Shown here: positions 1-9,238 of the stretch, one piece after another
Layout: every line of letters begins with the position of its first letter
Numbering within the stretch: position 1 is the first letter of the stretch
DNA from: Peptoniphilus equinus
GTDB taxonomy: Bacteria; Bacillota; Clostridia; Tissierellales; Peptoniphilaceae
Reading direction: 5' to 3'
NCBI RefSeq assembly: GCF_027921445.1
Contig: NZ_CP115667.1
Coordinates: 434,001-498,000 of the forward strand
DNA length: 64,000 bases
The notes under the pieces: model-generated
Told to the model about the DNA's origin: nothing
Database searches by the model: none
What the model saw: only the letters and a program-made list of their open reading frames with translations
Program-made: the position numbers and the translations under genes

Positions 1-1
1 T

Positions 2-1927
2 CGCCGTCTGAGTCTCATCATTGAAGACATTGCCACCGCTCAAGCGGATGTGGACACGGAAGTCAAAGGGCCGGCACTTAAAATTTCTTTTGATGAGAAT
101 CATGCGCCGACCAAACCTCTTCAAGGTTTTATGAAGTCTCAAAATGTGACGGAGTCGGATATCTTTACCAAAGAGCTGAAGGGGACGGAGTATGTCTATG
201 CGCGCATTCACAAGAAAGGTGCGACTCTGGATACCGTGATCGCGGAGAATATGGCAGAGCTTATCAAGTCTATCAACTTCCCTAAGAATATGCGCTGGGG
301 CGGCAAAGCCATCAAGTTTGCCCGTCCGATCCGTTGGGTTGTCTCGATGCTCAATGATAAAGTCTTGCCATTTGACTTCGAAGGCATCAGTGTAGGCAAC
401 GTCACCTATGGCCATCGCTTCTTGGGCGGTCGTGTCGACATTGATCACGTGGACAACTATGAAGCACTTCTTGAGAAGAATTATGTCATCCTGGATCAGG
501 ATAAGCGTCGAGACAGCATCAAGTTTGATTCGTTAAAACTGGCCAAATCTGTGAATGGCGATATTCATGATGACGACGCCCTTTTGGAAGAGCTCACTTA
601 TATTGTAGAGTATCCAACGCCGCTTTTAGGCGAAATTAAAGAAAAGTATTTGAATCTGCCTAAAGAAGTCATCACCACGCCAATGCGGGATCACCTTCGC
701 TATATTCCCGTCTACGATGTGAACGACGAGCTTCTGCCATACTTTATCACCGTGCGCAACGGCGGCAAAGATCATGCCGATGTCGTTATTGCCGGGAACT
801 TGAAGGTGCTTGAAGCACGATTGGAAGATGCGGTATTTTTCTATGACGACGATATTTCCAAACCTTTGGAAAACTATACTGAGGCTCTTTCCGGGCTCAT
901 GTTCCACGAGAAATTGGGGACCATGGCGGATAAAACGGCACGCCTTGAAAAGCTGTCGATCAAAATTGCTGAAGAACTTCAGCTCGGCGATACCACACGG
1001 GAACATTTGGAACGTGCCGCGAACCTGGCCAAGGCAGACCTGACCACGAAGCTCGTGCAAGAGTTCACTGAGTTGCAAGGTGTGATGGGTGCCATTTATG
1101 CAGAAAAATCCGGCGAGCCGTCCATTGTCGCGCAAGCCATTGATGAACAGTACAAACCGCGCTTTTCGGGCGATGCCTTGCCGTCCTCTACGGTGGGTTC
1201 CGTCCTTGCCATTGCGGATAAACTGGACAGTATTACCGGTATGTTTGCCGTCGGACTCATTCCAACAGGCTCTCAGGATCCGTTTGCCTTACGGCGTCAA
1301 GCCATTGGGATTATCAATATCATCATGGAAAAGAAGTGGGCGCTGTCAATGGCGGAACTGATTGATACGGCTCTGTTCATCTATACAGATTCCTTGGGTC
1401 TTGTCTTTGACTACGACGCTGTCAAAACGGCTATCATTGACTTTTTCAAAGGTCGGATGAAGACTATGATGAACGACGAAGGTATCCGTTATGATATCAT
1501 CGATGCCGTGATGGACACAGAGGGTTCCATCTATGATATCATCACGAAAGGTCGGGTTTTCACCGACTACTTTACTGATGAGCGCAAGACTTTTGTGGAT
1601 TCTTTCACTCGGATTAAAAATATCACCACAAAAAATATGGCCGCAGCGACCTTTGATGATGCACTCTTAAAAGAACCGGAAGAAAAGGCACTCTATGAAG
1701 CTGTCACCGAGGTACTACCTGAGGTGGACGACGCTACGGAGGGTAAAAACTTCGCCGACGCACTGGACAAGCTCTCTCGGTTGGAAGGACCGATCACTGA
1801 CTTCTTCGATCACGTTTTGGTATTGGATAAAGACGAAGTTCTCAAGAATAATCGCTTGGCGCTGTTGGAAAGTCTGGATCGCACCGTAAGCAAACTTCTG
1901 GATATCGGCAAGTTAGTCATAAGTTGA
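2..1927 (+). CDS. glyS: Glycyl-tRNA synthetase beta subunit (5' truncated by window edge)
   Basis: Beta chain of the two-subunit (alpha2beta2) bacterial glycyl-tRNA synthetase, which charges tRNA-Gly in the cytoplasm. The open frame runs from base 2, so the real start lies before the window. About 641 codons are visible and the family is usually near 690, so some 45-50 N-terminal residues are missing. Family marks are the EVKGPA segment followed by PTKPLQGF, and the FHEKLGTMADK motif of the central HD-like region. An acidic helical C-terminal part corresponds to the DALR anticodon-binding domain. It ends in TGA at 1925-1927, against the next gene. glyQ would be expected just upstream. Identification is secure; only the N-terminus is unseen. 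Confidence 0.96.
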   Translation, partial: RRLSLIIEDIATAQADVDTEVKGPALKISFDENHAPTKPLQGFMKSQNVTESDIFTKELKGTEYVYARIHKKGATLDTVIAENMAELIKSINFPKNMRWGGKAIKFARPIRWVVSMLNDKVLPFDFEGISVGNVTYGHRFLGGRVDIDHVDNYEALLEKNYVILDQDKRRDSIKFDSLKLAKSVNGDIHDDDALLEELTYIVEYPTPLLGEIKEKYLNLPKEVITTPMRDHLRYIPVYDVNDELLPYFITVRNGGKDHADVVIAGNLKVLEARLEDAVFFYDDDISKPLENYTEALSGLMFHEKLGTMADKTARLEKLSIKIAEELQLGDTTREHLERAANLAKADLTTKLVQEFTELQGVMGAIYAEKSGEPSIVAQAIDEQYKPRFSGDALPSSTVGSVLAIADKLDSITGMFAVGLIPTGSQDPFALRRQAIGIINIIMEKKWALSMAELIDTALFIYTDSLGLVFDYDAVKTAIIDFFKGRMKTMMNDEGIRYDIIDAVMDTEGSIYDIITKGRVFTDYFTDERKTFVDSFTRIKNITTKNMAAATFDDALLKEPEEKALYEAVTEVLPEVDDATEGKNFADALDKLSRLEGPITDFFDHVLVLDKDEVLKNNRLALLESLDRTVSKLLDIGKLVIS

Positions 1928-1935
1928 GGCGCGCC

Positions 1936-2556
1936 TTGGAGTTTACTGCAAGACAAAATGAAATAATCACCATGGTTCGAGCTTGTGAGCCCATAACCGG
2001 TGATGACATTGCACAAAAATTGGGACTATCCCGCTCCACCATTCGCAATGACTTGTCTTTGCTGGTCATGACTGAAGTCCTGGGAGCGCGTCCCAAAGTA
2101 GGCTATTATTATCGAAAGGCAAAGTCTGTGATGAGTCTTCAGACACTGGAGAACTTATCTGTTCGGGATATGATGAGTGTGCCCGTGGTCATGGATGAAG
2201 AGACCAGTATCTACGATGTCATTGTAGGGATCTTCATCGAAAATGTAAGCTCAGTGTTTATCAGTAAAGATGGATTTTTAAGCGGGGTAGTGTCTCGTAA
2301 GGATCTTCTGCGCGTGGCCATCGGTAAATTGGATTTGCAGACGACGCCCATCGGTATGTGTATGACACGCATGCCGAACCTGGTCACCATTGGCGGGGAT
2401 GATTCTGTCCTCTTAGCTGCCCAGAAAATTAATGCACATAAAATTGACGCCCTGCCGGTTGTGGAAGTTACACCGGACGGGCTTAAAGTCATCGGCCGAT
2501 TCACAAAGACTAACATCACACGGATCTTTGCGGACTTGGCTTCGGGAGAATTTTAG
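1936..2556 (+). CDS. ccpN: CcpN-like HTH and CBS-domain transcriptional repressor
   Basis: Transcription factor of the CcpN (YqzB) family. In Bacillus this family represses gluconeogenic genes under glycolytic conditions. An N-terminal winged HTH (about residues 5-60, with PITGDDIAQKLGLSRSTIRND) is followed by the GARPKVGYYY linker and two CBS domains (about 80-205) that would sense a nucleotide-type ligand. The frame is open from a TTG at 1924 overlapping the glyS stop. I prefer the TTG at 1936: it has TTGAGG 6 bases upstream, and the family N-terminus begins near LEFTARQNEI. Predicted length is 206 aa. It sits between glyS and the PPDK regulator, the order known in Bacillus, and is probably cotranscribed with both. 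The symbol is by homology and position; the effector and targets here are unknown. Confidence 0.88.
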   Translation: MEFTARQNEIITMVRACEPITGDDIAQKLGLSRSTIRNDLSLLVMTEVLGARPKVGYYYRKAKSVMSLQTLENLSVRDMMSVPVVMDEETSIYDVIVGIFIENVSSVFISKDGFLSGVVSRKDLLRVAIGKLDLQTTPIGMCMTRMPNLVTIGGDDSVLLAAQKINAHKIDALPVVEVTPDGLKVIGRFTKTNITRIFADLASGEF

Positions 2557-2564
2557 GAGGAAGT

Positions 2565-3383
2565 ATGGATACACTATACGTCTATGTCATTTCCGATTCC
2601 ATCGGTGAAACGGGAGAGCTTATCGCCAAGGCTAGCGTCAAACAGTTTGACACCGATGACTTTGAGATTAAGCGCTACCCCTACCACAATAGTATCGATC
2701 AAATTGAGCCTATTTTAGATGAGGCGGCAAAAGTTAAATCGCTGATTGTCTACACCAACGTGGTGGAAGAAACCAGAGCCTTTATTGAACAACGTGCTAA
2801 GGCTTTGAACCTTCACGTCGTGGATGTCATGGGTGCGCCGATGAAAGCGATTGAAGCGATATTGGGTTATGCACCACTTCGTGAACCGGGGCTGATTCGC
2901 CGGCTGGATGAAAATTATTTTAAGAAAGTGGAAGCGGTGGAGTTTGCCGTAAAATACGATGACGGCAAGGACCCTCGCGGTGCAAAAAAGGCGGATATCT
3001 GTCTGGTTGGCATTTCACGCACATCGAAAACTCCGTTGTCTATGTATCTGGCTAATAAGAATTTCAAAGTGGCGAATATTCCGCTCGTACCGGAAGTGCC
3101 GGTGCCTAAAGAGGTGTATGACAAGGATGTGCGTCGGGTTATCGGTCTTACCTGCGATCCTGCCAAACTTATCTCGATTCGCACCGAGCGCCTGAAGTCT
3201 CTCGGTCTTTCATCCGGCGCCAAATATGCCAATTTGGAACGAGTGCAGGAAGAACTTGACTACTCCAAAAAGGTAATGACGGAGTTGGGGTGTAAGGTCT
3301 TTGATGTGACCAACAGTGCCGTAGAAGAGACGGCGGAGCTGATTGTCGAGTATATGCGCGACACGTTTGAAGAACGGGACTAG
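2565..3383 (+). CDS. Pyruvate, phosphate dikinase regulatory protein (DUF299 kinase/phosphotransferase)
   Basis: Bifunctional ADP-dependent kinase and Pi-dependent pyrophosphorylase that turns pyruvate phosphate dikinase (or PEP synthase) off and on by threonine phosphorylation. It is cytosolic, 272 aa, the usual length for DUF299. The N-terminal ISDSIGETGE signature and the P-loop-like GISRTSKTP (about residues 149-157) are diagnostic. The ribosome site AGGAGG overlaps the TAG stop of the CcpN-like gene, so the two are translationally linked. Pairing with CcpN suggests joint control of the pyruvate/PEP node, as in Bacillus (YqfL). PPDK itself is not in the window. Whether the target is PPDK or PEP synthase cannot be decided from this sequence. 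Confidence 0.93.
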   Translation: MDTLYVYVISDSIGETGELIAKASVKQFDTDDFEIKRYPYHNSIDQIEPILDEAAKVKSLIVYTNVVEETRAFIEQRAKALNLHVVDVMGAPMKAIEAILGYAPLREPGLIRRLDENYFKKVEAVEFAVKYDDGKDPRGAKKADICLVGISRTSKTPLSMYLANKNFKVANIPLVPEVPVPKEVYDKDVRRVIGLTCDPAKLISIRTERLKSLGLSSGAKYANLERVQEELDYSKKVMTELGCKVFDVTNSAVEETAELIVEYMRDTFEERD

Positions 3384-3418
3384 TCTGTCGCGACGGATAA
3401 GAAAGGGGGAGGAAAGCC

Positions 3419-4447
3419 ATGAATGCAAGAGAACGCCGAGAAGCTTTGGAACACACCATGTACTATACCACTGCCACCTTTGCTGACAGTTCCAAAGGGC
3501 GTCAGGTGGCGGAGACGCCATGTTCTATGCGCACCTGTTTTCAGCGGGACCGAGACCGTATTTTGCACTCCAAAGCTTTTCGCCGACTCAAACACAAAAC
3601 TCAAGTATTCATTTCCCCCGGTGGCGATCACTTTCGCACGAGGCTGACACACACCCTGGAAGTCGCCCAGATTGCACGGACCATCGGGCGAAGTTTGGAA
3701 CTGAATGAGGATCTGATCGAAGCCATGGCGCTTGGTCACGATTTAGGGCACACACCTTTCGGGCACAGCGGTGAGACGATATTAAATGAACTGCATCCCC
3801 AAGGCTTTCGTCACAATGCCCAGTCCCTCCGGGTGGTGGACTATTTGGAAGTGCGAAGTCGGGGGCGTCAAGGTCTGAATCTTACCGCAGAAGTTCGTGA
3901 CGGTATTTTAAACCATTCCGGCGATGATACCGCCGCCACCTTGGAAGGTCAGATTATCAAGTATGCCGATCGCATTGCCTACATCAATCATGATATTGAC
4001 GACGCCATTCGGGCAGGCATTGTTCTCGAGACATCGCTGCCGGAGCCGCTAACTGATGTCTTGGGACACTCCAGTTCCAAGCGTATCGATACCATGATAA
4101 GCGCCATTTACCGGGCGTCGTATCACAGGGATGAACTGGTTATGGAAAGGGATATCTATGAGGCGACCATGGCACTTCGTCAATTTATGTTTCAAAACGT
4201 GTATTACGACCCGACGGTGAAAGCTGAGAATCCGAAAATTTTCCATATTATCAAAGCCCTCTATCACTATTATCTCGATGACCTCAATAGGATTCCGGCT
4301 GAACATCACAAATTGTATTGTGCCATGGCACATACTGACGAGGACATTGTCACCGACTACATCGCCGGCATGACCGACGTCTATGTGGTGGAGGTGTATA
4401 AAAATCTCTTTATTCCAAGAGGGTGGGCAAATGAGCTTTATCATTGA
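3419..4447 (+). CDS. dgt: dGTPase-like HD-domain deoxynucleotide triphosphohydrolase
   Basis: HD-superfamily dNTP triphosphohydrolase that converts dNTP to deoxynucleoside plus triphosphate. It is thought to tune dNTP pools. The metal-binding HD set is visible: H in TRLTHTLEVAQ (about residue 78) and HD in LGHDLGHTPFGHSGE (about 105-115), with a later D in KYADRIAYINHDIDD. The N-terminal RDRILHSKAFRRLKHKTQV segment is typical of the family. Length is 342 aa, the short form. The start ATG has GGGGGAGG 7 bases upstream. It overlaps dnaG by 17 bases and precedes it, as in many Clostridia, linking nucleotide supply with replication priming. Substrate range is not predictable from sequence. Confidence 0.9.
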   Translation: MNARERREALEHTMYYTTATFADSSKGRQVAETPCSMRTCFQRDRDRILHSKAFRRLKHKTQVFISPGGDHFRTRLTHTLEVAQIARTIGRSLELNEDLIEAMALGHDLGHTPFGHSGETILNELHPQGFRHNAQSLRVVDYLEVRSRGRQGLNLTAEVRDGILNHSGDDTAATLEGQIIKYADRIAYINHDIDDAIRAGIVLETSLPEPLTDVLGHSSSKRIDTMISAIYRASYHRDELVMERDIYEATMALRQFMFQNVYYDPTVKAENPKIFHIIKALYHYYLDDLNRIPAEHHKLYCAMAHTDEDIVTDYIAGMTDVYVVEVYKNLFIPRGWANELYH

Positions 4448-6251
4448 CGACAGCGTTCTGGACGAGATTCGTGAGCGCACAGATATTGTTCAGGTCATAG
4501 GTGATTATGTACAGTTGAAGAAGAGCGGCTCAAATTATATGGGTCTGTGTCCTTTTCACAACGAAAAAACCCCTTCGTTTTCGGTGTCACCGAATAAGGG
4601 GATTTTTAAATGTTTCGGGTGCGGTGAAGGCGGGGACGTGATCTCTTTCATTATGAAAAGGGAGCACCTGGAGTTTCGTGATGCGGTGAAGTTTTTGGCG
4701 GACAAGTACGGTATTGAGCTTCAAACGTATCACAGTCATGATGATAGTCTCAAACAGGACCGGGAGAGAGCATATAAGGCCTATCGTCAGGCAGCGATAT
4801 TCTATATGCAAAACCTCACTCACAGTCGCGTGCCTTTGGACTATCTCATTCGCCGCGGCATCGATAAGAAGACTATTTTGCAATTTGGATTGGGTTATGC
4901 GTTAGACAGTTGGGACAGCTTGTACAATCACTTAAAAGGGGAGTACACCGACGACGAACTTCTTCGCTACAATTTGGTATCCAAATCCAAGCGCGGGACA
5001 TGTATTGATCGCTTTCGCAATCGCGTGATGTTTCCCATTATCGATACTCGAGGACGCGTCATTGCCTTTGGCGGGCGTACACTCGGTCAGGACCACGCCA
5101 AGTATCTGAACTCATCCGATACGCCGATATTCAACAAAGGTGAACACCTTTATAATCTGCACCATCTGAAAGACGATGCCGGGGATAAGGCGGTGTTGGT
5201 TGAAGGGTATATGGATGTTATTTCTCTTAGTAAAAGTGGTATAAATTACTGTGTAGCAAGTCTCGGCACCTCGTTAACCGAGGCGCAGGCAAAGCTTTTG
5301 AAACGCTATAATAAATCTGTTTACATTTGCTATGATAGTGACAGCGCCGGTATTCGAGCCACACAGCGAGCCATTGACATTCTCATTGCCCAGGGCATTC
5401 GGCCGAAGGTGATTGAACTGCCTGAGGGTTTGGATCCGGACGACTTTGTCAAAGCCTATGGAAAGCTCAGTTTTGAGTTGGAAATGACTAAGGCAAAGAC
5501 GTATATGGACTATAAAATTGAAACGATTAAAGCCAAGTTCAATCTGGATGCGGCAGACGGATTGGCCGGGTTTACCACGGAAGTGAGCGCGCTTATTTCT
5601 CGATTGAAAAATCCTATCGAGCGAGATGTCTACGCGACGAAAGTTGCGCAAACTTACGGTATTTCCAAAGCTTCAATAGAGTCCTATATGGTGCTGAGGG
5701 CCAAATCACAACTTGCTTCAACGAAAAGAAAAGCGGACAAAGAATTTGGACGGCGGGAGACCACGATGGTGGAAAAAGCCACACAATCAGCCACGTCATC
5801 GTCGTCACGAAGTCAGGTTGAACGGTTGCTACTTGCGTATGCTATGACACGGCGCAGTCGGTTTTTGTATGTCTTGGAAGTTTTTCCGACGTATGAACTC
5901 ACAACACTTACAGTGCGTGACGCCTTTGAGACATTGCGTGACAAAGTGGATGCCTTTGACGGGGATGTTTTTTCCGAGGCATTTAAAGAGGCTTACCTGG
6001 AACCCCTTGCTCTTGATGTTGAAGACAGTGCATTGGATTTTGATCGGGCAGATGTCATCATAGACGAATTACTTATTAAATTGAAACAATATAAACTGGA
6101 AGAAAAACGGGATACGCTGCTACAACAAATTACATCCCTGGACGGACAAGAGGGGACTGAAGGTCACTTGAGCACGTTGCTTCAGGAACTGCAAGCTGTC
6201 AATCGTGAGCTATCTTCCCAGGCAGGAGGCTATTATGCAACAACCGAATGA
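4431..6251 (+). CDS. dnaG: DNA primase
   Basis: Synthesises RNA primers at the replication fork with DnaB helicase. The start ATG at 4431 is chosen because it begins the family N-terminus ([20 protein letters not shown]) and has an AGAGGGTGGG ribosome site; an upstream in-frame start at 4383 would add non-family residues. Length is 606 aa. A CHC2 zinc ribbon has Cys40, His43, Cys61 and Cys64 ([12 protein letters not shown], then [10 protein letters not shown]). The Toprim catalytic core has [10 protein letters not shown] (about 255-264) and the metal-binding YDSDSAG (about 300). The helicase-binding C-terminal region is poorly conserved, as usual. It overlaps both dgt and rpoD by 17 bases, giving a compact macromolecular-synthesis operon without rpsU. 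Confidence 0.97.
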   Translation: MSFIIDDSVLDEIRERTDIVQVIGDYVQLKKSGSNYMGLCPFHNEKTPSFSVSPNKGIFKCFGCGEGGDVISFIMKREHLEFRDAVKFLADKYGIELQTYHSHDDSLKQDRERAYKAYRQAAIFYMQNLTHSRVPLDYLIRRGIDKKTILQFGLGYALDSWDSLYNHLKGEYTDDELLRYNLVSKSKRGTCIDRFRNRVMFPIIDTRGRVIAFGGRTLGQDHAKYLNSSDTPIFNKGEHLYNLHHLKDDAGDKAVLVEGYMDVISLSKSGINYCVASLGTSLTEAQAKLLKRYNKSVYICYDSDSAGIRATQRAIDILIAQGIRPKVIELPEGLDPDDFVKAYGKLSFELEMTKAKTYMDYKIETIKAKFNLDAADGLAGFTTEVSALISRLKNPIERDVYATKVAQTYGISKASIESYMVLRAKSQLASTKRKADKEFGRRETTMVEKATQSATSSSSRSQVERLLLAYAMTRRSRFLYVLEVFPTYELTTLTVRDAFETLRDKVDAFDGDVFSEAFKEAYLEPLALDVEDSALDFDRADVIIDELLIKLKQYKLEEKRDTLLQQITSLDGQEGTEGHLSTLLQELQAVNRELSSQAGGYYATTE

Positions 6252-7338
6252 ACAACGTTCAAAAGAGAACATTGTAAAAAATTTGAGCCGAATTGGAAAA
6301 GCCAAGGGCAACTTAACCTATGATGAAATTGTTTCTGCACTGGAAGAAATTTCTCTGGAAAGTGACGAGATTGATGCCATCTACGCCGGGTTTGAAAACC
6401 AAGGTATCGACCTTTTGGATGACGATAAAATTGAAAAGGAAATTGCCCGGGAGTCCGACGAGGATGACGACGAGGGCAAAAAAGAAGATCTCTCCGTACC
6501 GAAAGGGGTCAGCGTGGACGATCCTGTGCGGATGTATCTTAAAGAAATCGGCAAGATTCCACTGCTCACCGCTGAAGAAGAAGTCGCTATAGCAAAGCGT
6601 ATGGAAAATGGCGAGAATCTGGCGAAGAAGGAACTGGCGGAAGCCAACCTTCGCCTTGTGGTATCTATAGCGAAGCGCTATGTAGGCCGCGGTATGAGCT
6701 TTTTGGATTTAATCCAGGAGGGCAATCTCGGTCTTATGAAAGCCGTGGAAAAATTCGATTATACCAAAGGTTTTAAGTTTTCAACTTATGCCACATGGTG
6801 GATTCGTCAGGCCATTACTCGCGCCATTGCTGATCAGGCACGGACGATTCGTATTCCGGTCCATATGGTGGAAACCATCAATAAGCTGGTTCGGGTACAA
6901 CGCCAATTGGTTCAAGAACTGGGACGTGATCCGGAACCGGAAGAAATTGCAGCTGAGATGGGCATCGATGTGGATAAGGTGCGCGAAATTCAAAAAATTG
7001 CCCAAGAGCCGGTATCCCTTGAGACGCCAATCGGGGAAGAAGAAGATTCCCATTTAGGAGACTTTATCCCCGATGAAGAAATTCTTTCGCCCTCAGATGC
7101 CGCCACGTTTACGCTGTTAAAAGAGCAGCTGGAAGATGTGTTGGAGACGCTGACCGACAGGGAAAAGAAAGTGCTCACGTTACGTTTTGGTTTGGACGAT
7201 GGCAGAGCTCGTACGTTGGAAGAAGTGGGCAAGGAATTTGATGTCACCCGGGAGCGAATTCGTCAAATTGAAGCCAAGGCACTTCGTAAATTGCGTCATC
7301 CGAGCCGCAGCAAGAAATTAAAGGACTTTTTAGAATGA
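6235..7338 (+). CDS. rpoD: Primary RNA polymerase sigma factor (sigma-A/sigma-70)
   Basis: Housekeeping sigma factor. The ATG at 6235 is chosen over an earlier GTG at 6205 because AGGAGG lies 5 bases upstream; length is then 367 aa. A short region 1.1 ends in an acidic stretch. Region 1.2 follows ([18 protein letters not shown]), then region 2 with [17 protein letters not shown] and the -10 reading [17 protein letters not shown] helix, region 3, and region 4 with [20 protein letters not shown] for -35 recognition. These helices predict the TTGACA/TATAAT promoters found across this window. The gene overlaps the end of dnaG by 17 bases and its stop overlaps the ATG of trmK. Confidence 0.98.
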   Translation: MQQPNEQRSKENIVKNLSRIGKAKGNLTYDEIVSALEEISLESDEIDAIYAGFENQGIDLLDDDKIEKEIARESDEDDDEGKKEDLSVPKGVSVDDPVRMYLKEIGKIPLLTAEEEVAIAKRMENGENLAKKELAEANLRLVVSIAKRYVGRGMSFLDLIQEGNLGLMKAVEKFDYTKGFKFSTYATWWIRQAITRAIADQARTIRIPVHMVETINKLVRVQRQLVQELGRDPEPEEIAAEMGIDVDKVREIQKIAQEPVSLETPIGEEEDSHLGDFIPDEEILSPSDAATFTLLKEQLEDVLETLTDREKKVLTLRFGLDDGRARTLEEVGKEFDVTRERIRQIEAKALRKLRHPSRSKKLKDFLE

Positions 7339-8003
7339 AACTGACACGACGATTGGACGCCATCACCGGCTGGATTGATCGGGAACGCGTCGCAGATATA
7401 GGCACTGACCACGGTTTAGTGCCTTTTTTTCTATGGGAGAAGGGATGCCCTAAAGTTATCGCCACCGACATCAGCGCACCGTCACTAAACAAAAGCCGTG
7501 AGCTCTGCCGCAATACCGACGTGGAGTTTCGATTGGGCAATGGTCTGCAGGTGCTCGTTGTGGACGAGGTGGATGCTGTGATTGTCGCAGGGATGGGCGG
7601 CATACTGATGGTTGAACTTTTGGAAGCGGCCAAAGAGGTGGTCAAAGCTTTGGATTTTCTCATTTTGCAGCCTATGCAGGCCTCGGAGCAGCTGCGAGCA
7701 TATCTGTACAGCGCCTACCGGATTCTGGATGAAAAGATTGTCTATGAAGACGGACGCTACTTTGAGATGATGAAAGTAACCTACACCGGTGAACCCACAA
7801 CAGTAGATGCCATTGACTATCTTTTGCCGAAGGTGGCACTGCTTCGCGGCGACGGCGACGCCTTGGCATTTTTGGATCACCTCATTGAAAAAAAACGCGG
7901 TATCGTCACGCAAATTGGCGATACAGATTCAGGTCGTGAACGCAAAGCGACACTGCAACACGAGATAGAAAGGTTGGAAGCATGGACACGGCAAAATTTA
8001 TAG
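7335..8003 (+). CDS. trmK: tRNA (adenine(22)-N1)-methyltransferase
   Basis: SAM-dependent enzyme that methylates N1 of A22 in the D-loop region of bacterial tRNA (YqfN/TrmK family). Length is 222 aa, normal for the family. The Rossmann SAM motif [12 protein letters not shown] (about residues 19-30) and a later [10 protein letters not shown] (about 80-89) match the family closely. The C-terminal coiled-coil region is present. It begins with ATGA overlapping the rpoD stop and overlaps the following Nif3-like gene by 22 bases, the same sigA-yqfN-yqfO order as in Bacillus. A regulatory link with rpoD is not shown; it is probably only cotranscribed. Confidence 0.92.
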   Translation: MKLTRRLDAITGWIDRERVADIGTDHGLVPFFLWEKGCPKVIATDISAPSLNKSRELCRNTDVEFRLGNGLQVLVVDEVDAVIVAGMGGILMVELLEAAKEVVKALDFLILQPMQASEQLRAYLYSAYRILDEKIVYEDGRYFEMMKVTYTGEPTTVDAIDYLLPKVALLRGDGDALAFLDHLIEKKRGIVTQIGDTDSGRERKATLQHEIERLEAWTRQNL

Positions 8004-8749
8004 ACTACATAGAAACCCTCGCGCCGCTGGATGGGCAGGAAGCTTGGGACAACTCCGGATGGCAAGTGATGACCAAGCGTGATATCAAGCGTGTGTTTCT
8101 CACCTTAGACCTCACGGATACCACTTTGGCTGAAGCGAAAGCATTTGGCGCAGATCTCATTCTTACCCATCACCCCTTTTTCTTCAGTGGTGTGACATCC
8201 ATCGGCTATGACTATAAATCAAAGCTCATTCGAGAACTTCTGGCATCCGGCATCGGCCTCTACGCCTCGCACACAGCTTTGGATGTGGCGGCAGGCGGCG
8301 TCAATGACGTCCTTGCTTCCTATTTGGAACTCACGGATCTGGAACCTCTGATGATGACGGATAAGGACAAACCGTTAGGAGTAGTAGGGACAACGGATTG
8401 GTCACTGCTCAAGCTCTATCATACCTTGACGACACTGTCCGAAGATACGGTACAACTTTATGGCAAACTTCGGGACATTCACCGTGTCGCGCTGCTTGGC
8501 GGCGCAGGCGGCGGCGATATTAAGGCGGCCTTCGATGCCGGTGCCGATGTGTATATCACCTCCGATGTGAAACATCATGACGCTCAGGTGGCGTATGAGT
8601 TGGGGTTTATCCTCATCGCTCTGTCCCATAATGATTCAGAAAAATTAATTCTCACGGAACTGGCCCGTCGCTTTGAAGACGACTTAGGTCTTAACACCAA
8701 GATCAATGCTGAGAACGCCTTTGTCTTAAGACTGCCGAAGCGGCCGTAG
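7982..8749 (+). CDS. Nif3-like dinuclear metal centre hydrolase (GTP cyclohydrolase I type 2 homologue)
   Basis: Member of the Nif3/YqfO/DUF34 family, toroidal proteins with a two-metal site whose reaction remains uncertain. Metal ligands are visible in ILTHHPFFF (about residues 60-68), in SHTALDVAAGGVND (about 92-105) and in the C-terminal ALSHNDSE segment. At 255 aa it is the short form. It lacks the roughly 100-residue PII-like insertion found in Bacillus YqfO. It overlaps trmK by 22 bases and closes the operon that starts at or before glyS. The promoter of RNase P RNA begins 6 bases after its stop. The older name GTP cyclohydrolase type 2 should not be taken as a proven activity. Confidence 0.88.
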   Translation: MDTAKFIDYIETLAPLDGQEAWDNSGWQVMTKRDIKRVFLTLDLTDTTLAEAKAFGADLILTHHPFFFSGVTSIGYDYKSKLIRELLASGIGLYASHTALDVAAGGVNDVLASYLELTDLEPLMMTDKDKPLGVVGTTDWSLLKLYHTLTTLSEDTVQLYGKLRDIHRVALLGGAGGGDIKAAFDAGADVYITSDVKHHDAQVAYELGFILIALSHNDSEKLILTELARRFEDDLGLNTKINAENAFVLRLPKRP

Positions 8750-8754
8750 CAGCA

Positions 8755-8783
8755 TTGTCATACCATCTATATTGTGATAAAAT
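8755..8783 (+). promoter_or_regulatory. Promoter of RNase P RNA
   Basis: TTGTCA at 8755-8760 and TAAAAT at 8778-8783 with a 17-base spacer. The predicted start, 6-8 bases after the -10 box, coincides with the first base of the P1 helix of RNase P RNA near 8790. Confidence 0.75.
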
Positions 8784-8789
8784 ACGCTT

Positions 8790-9115
8790 AGAGTAAATTA
8801 TCCAATCGCATCGCAAGATGAGGAAAGTCTGCGCTCCACAGAGCAGGATGCCAGCTAACGGCTGGTGGGGGCGACCCTAAGGCAAGTGCAACAGAGAGAT
8901 ACCGCCCGCAAGGGTAAGGGTGGAAAGGCGAGGTAAGAGCTCACCAGATCTTAGGTAACTAAGATGCTATGTAAACCCCATTCGGAGCAAAACCAAAATA
9001 GGACAACACAGATGTGGCTCGCATCTGCCGGTAGGTAGGTTGCTTGAACTATTTGGCGACAAATAGTCTAGATAGATGATTGGACACGACAGAACGCGGC
9101 TTATCGATTTACTCT
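8790..9115 (+). ncRNA. rnpB: RNase P RNA component
   Basis: Catalytic RNA of ribonuclease P, which removes 5' leaders from tRNA precursors. The universally conserved GAGGAAAGTC block lies at 8820-8829, the region with AGAGATACCGCC and AAGGGTGGAAAGGCG in the middle, and the 3' conserved ACAGAACGCGGCTTA near 9090. The ends close as helix P1: AGAGTAAAT at 8790-8798 pairs with ATTTACTCT at 9107-9115. It has its own promoter and is followed by a strong hairpin terminator. Its place after a Nif3-like gene is an insertion into the usual neighbourhood and is unremarkable. Exact ends are by pairing, not by mapping. Confidence 0.96.
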
Positions 9116-9130
9116 TACATAACACTCCAA

Positions 9131-9178
9131 GAATTACAAAAGTGTTAAGAACTTCTTAACTTTTTGTAATTTTTTATT
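9131..9178 (+). terminator. Long hairpin terminator after RNase P RNA
   Basis: A long inverted repeat centred on C9152: the inner arms GTTAAGAA and TTCTTAAC are perfect, and ATTACAAAA/TTTTGTAAT continues outward with one bulge. It is followed by a T-rich tail. It most likely ends rnpB. The perfect 17-base palindrome could also be an operator for the peptidase gene downstream, which I cannot exclude. Confidence 0.65.
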
Positions 9179-9205
9179 GCCCTTCTGTAACCACTTTGTT
9201 ATAAT
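9177..9205 (+). promoter_or_regulatory. Promoter of the NlpC/P60 gene
   Basis: TTGCCC at 9177-9182, 17-base spacer, consensus TATAAT at 9200-9205. The -35 box begins in the T-rich tail of the preceding terminator. Confidence 0.7.
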
Positions 9206-9238
9206 TTAAAAAGATAAACGTATAAGGAGTGTTTTGAT

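Noticed and set aside
626-1135. 169-codon minus-strand frame opposite glyS
   Set aside because: Shadow frame of a conserved synthetase gene with no promoter or ribosome site.
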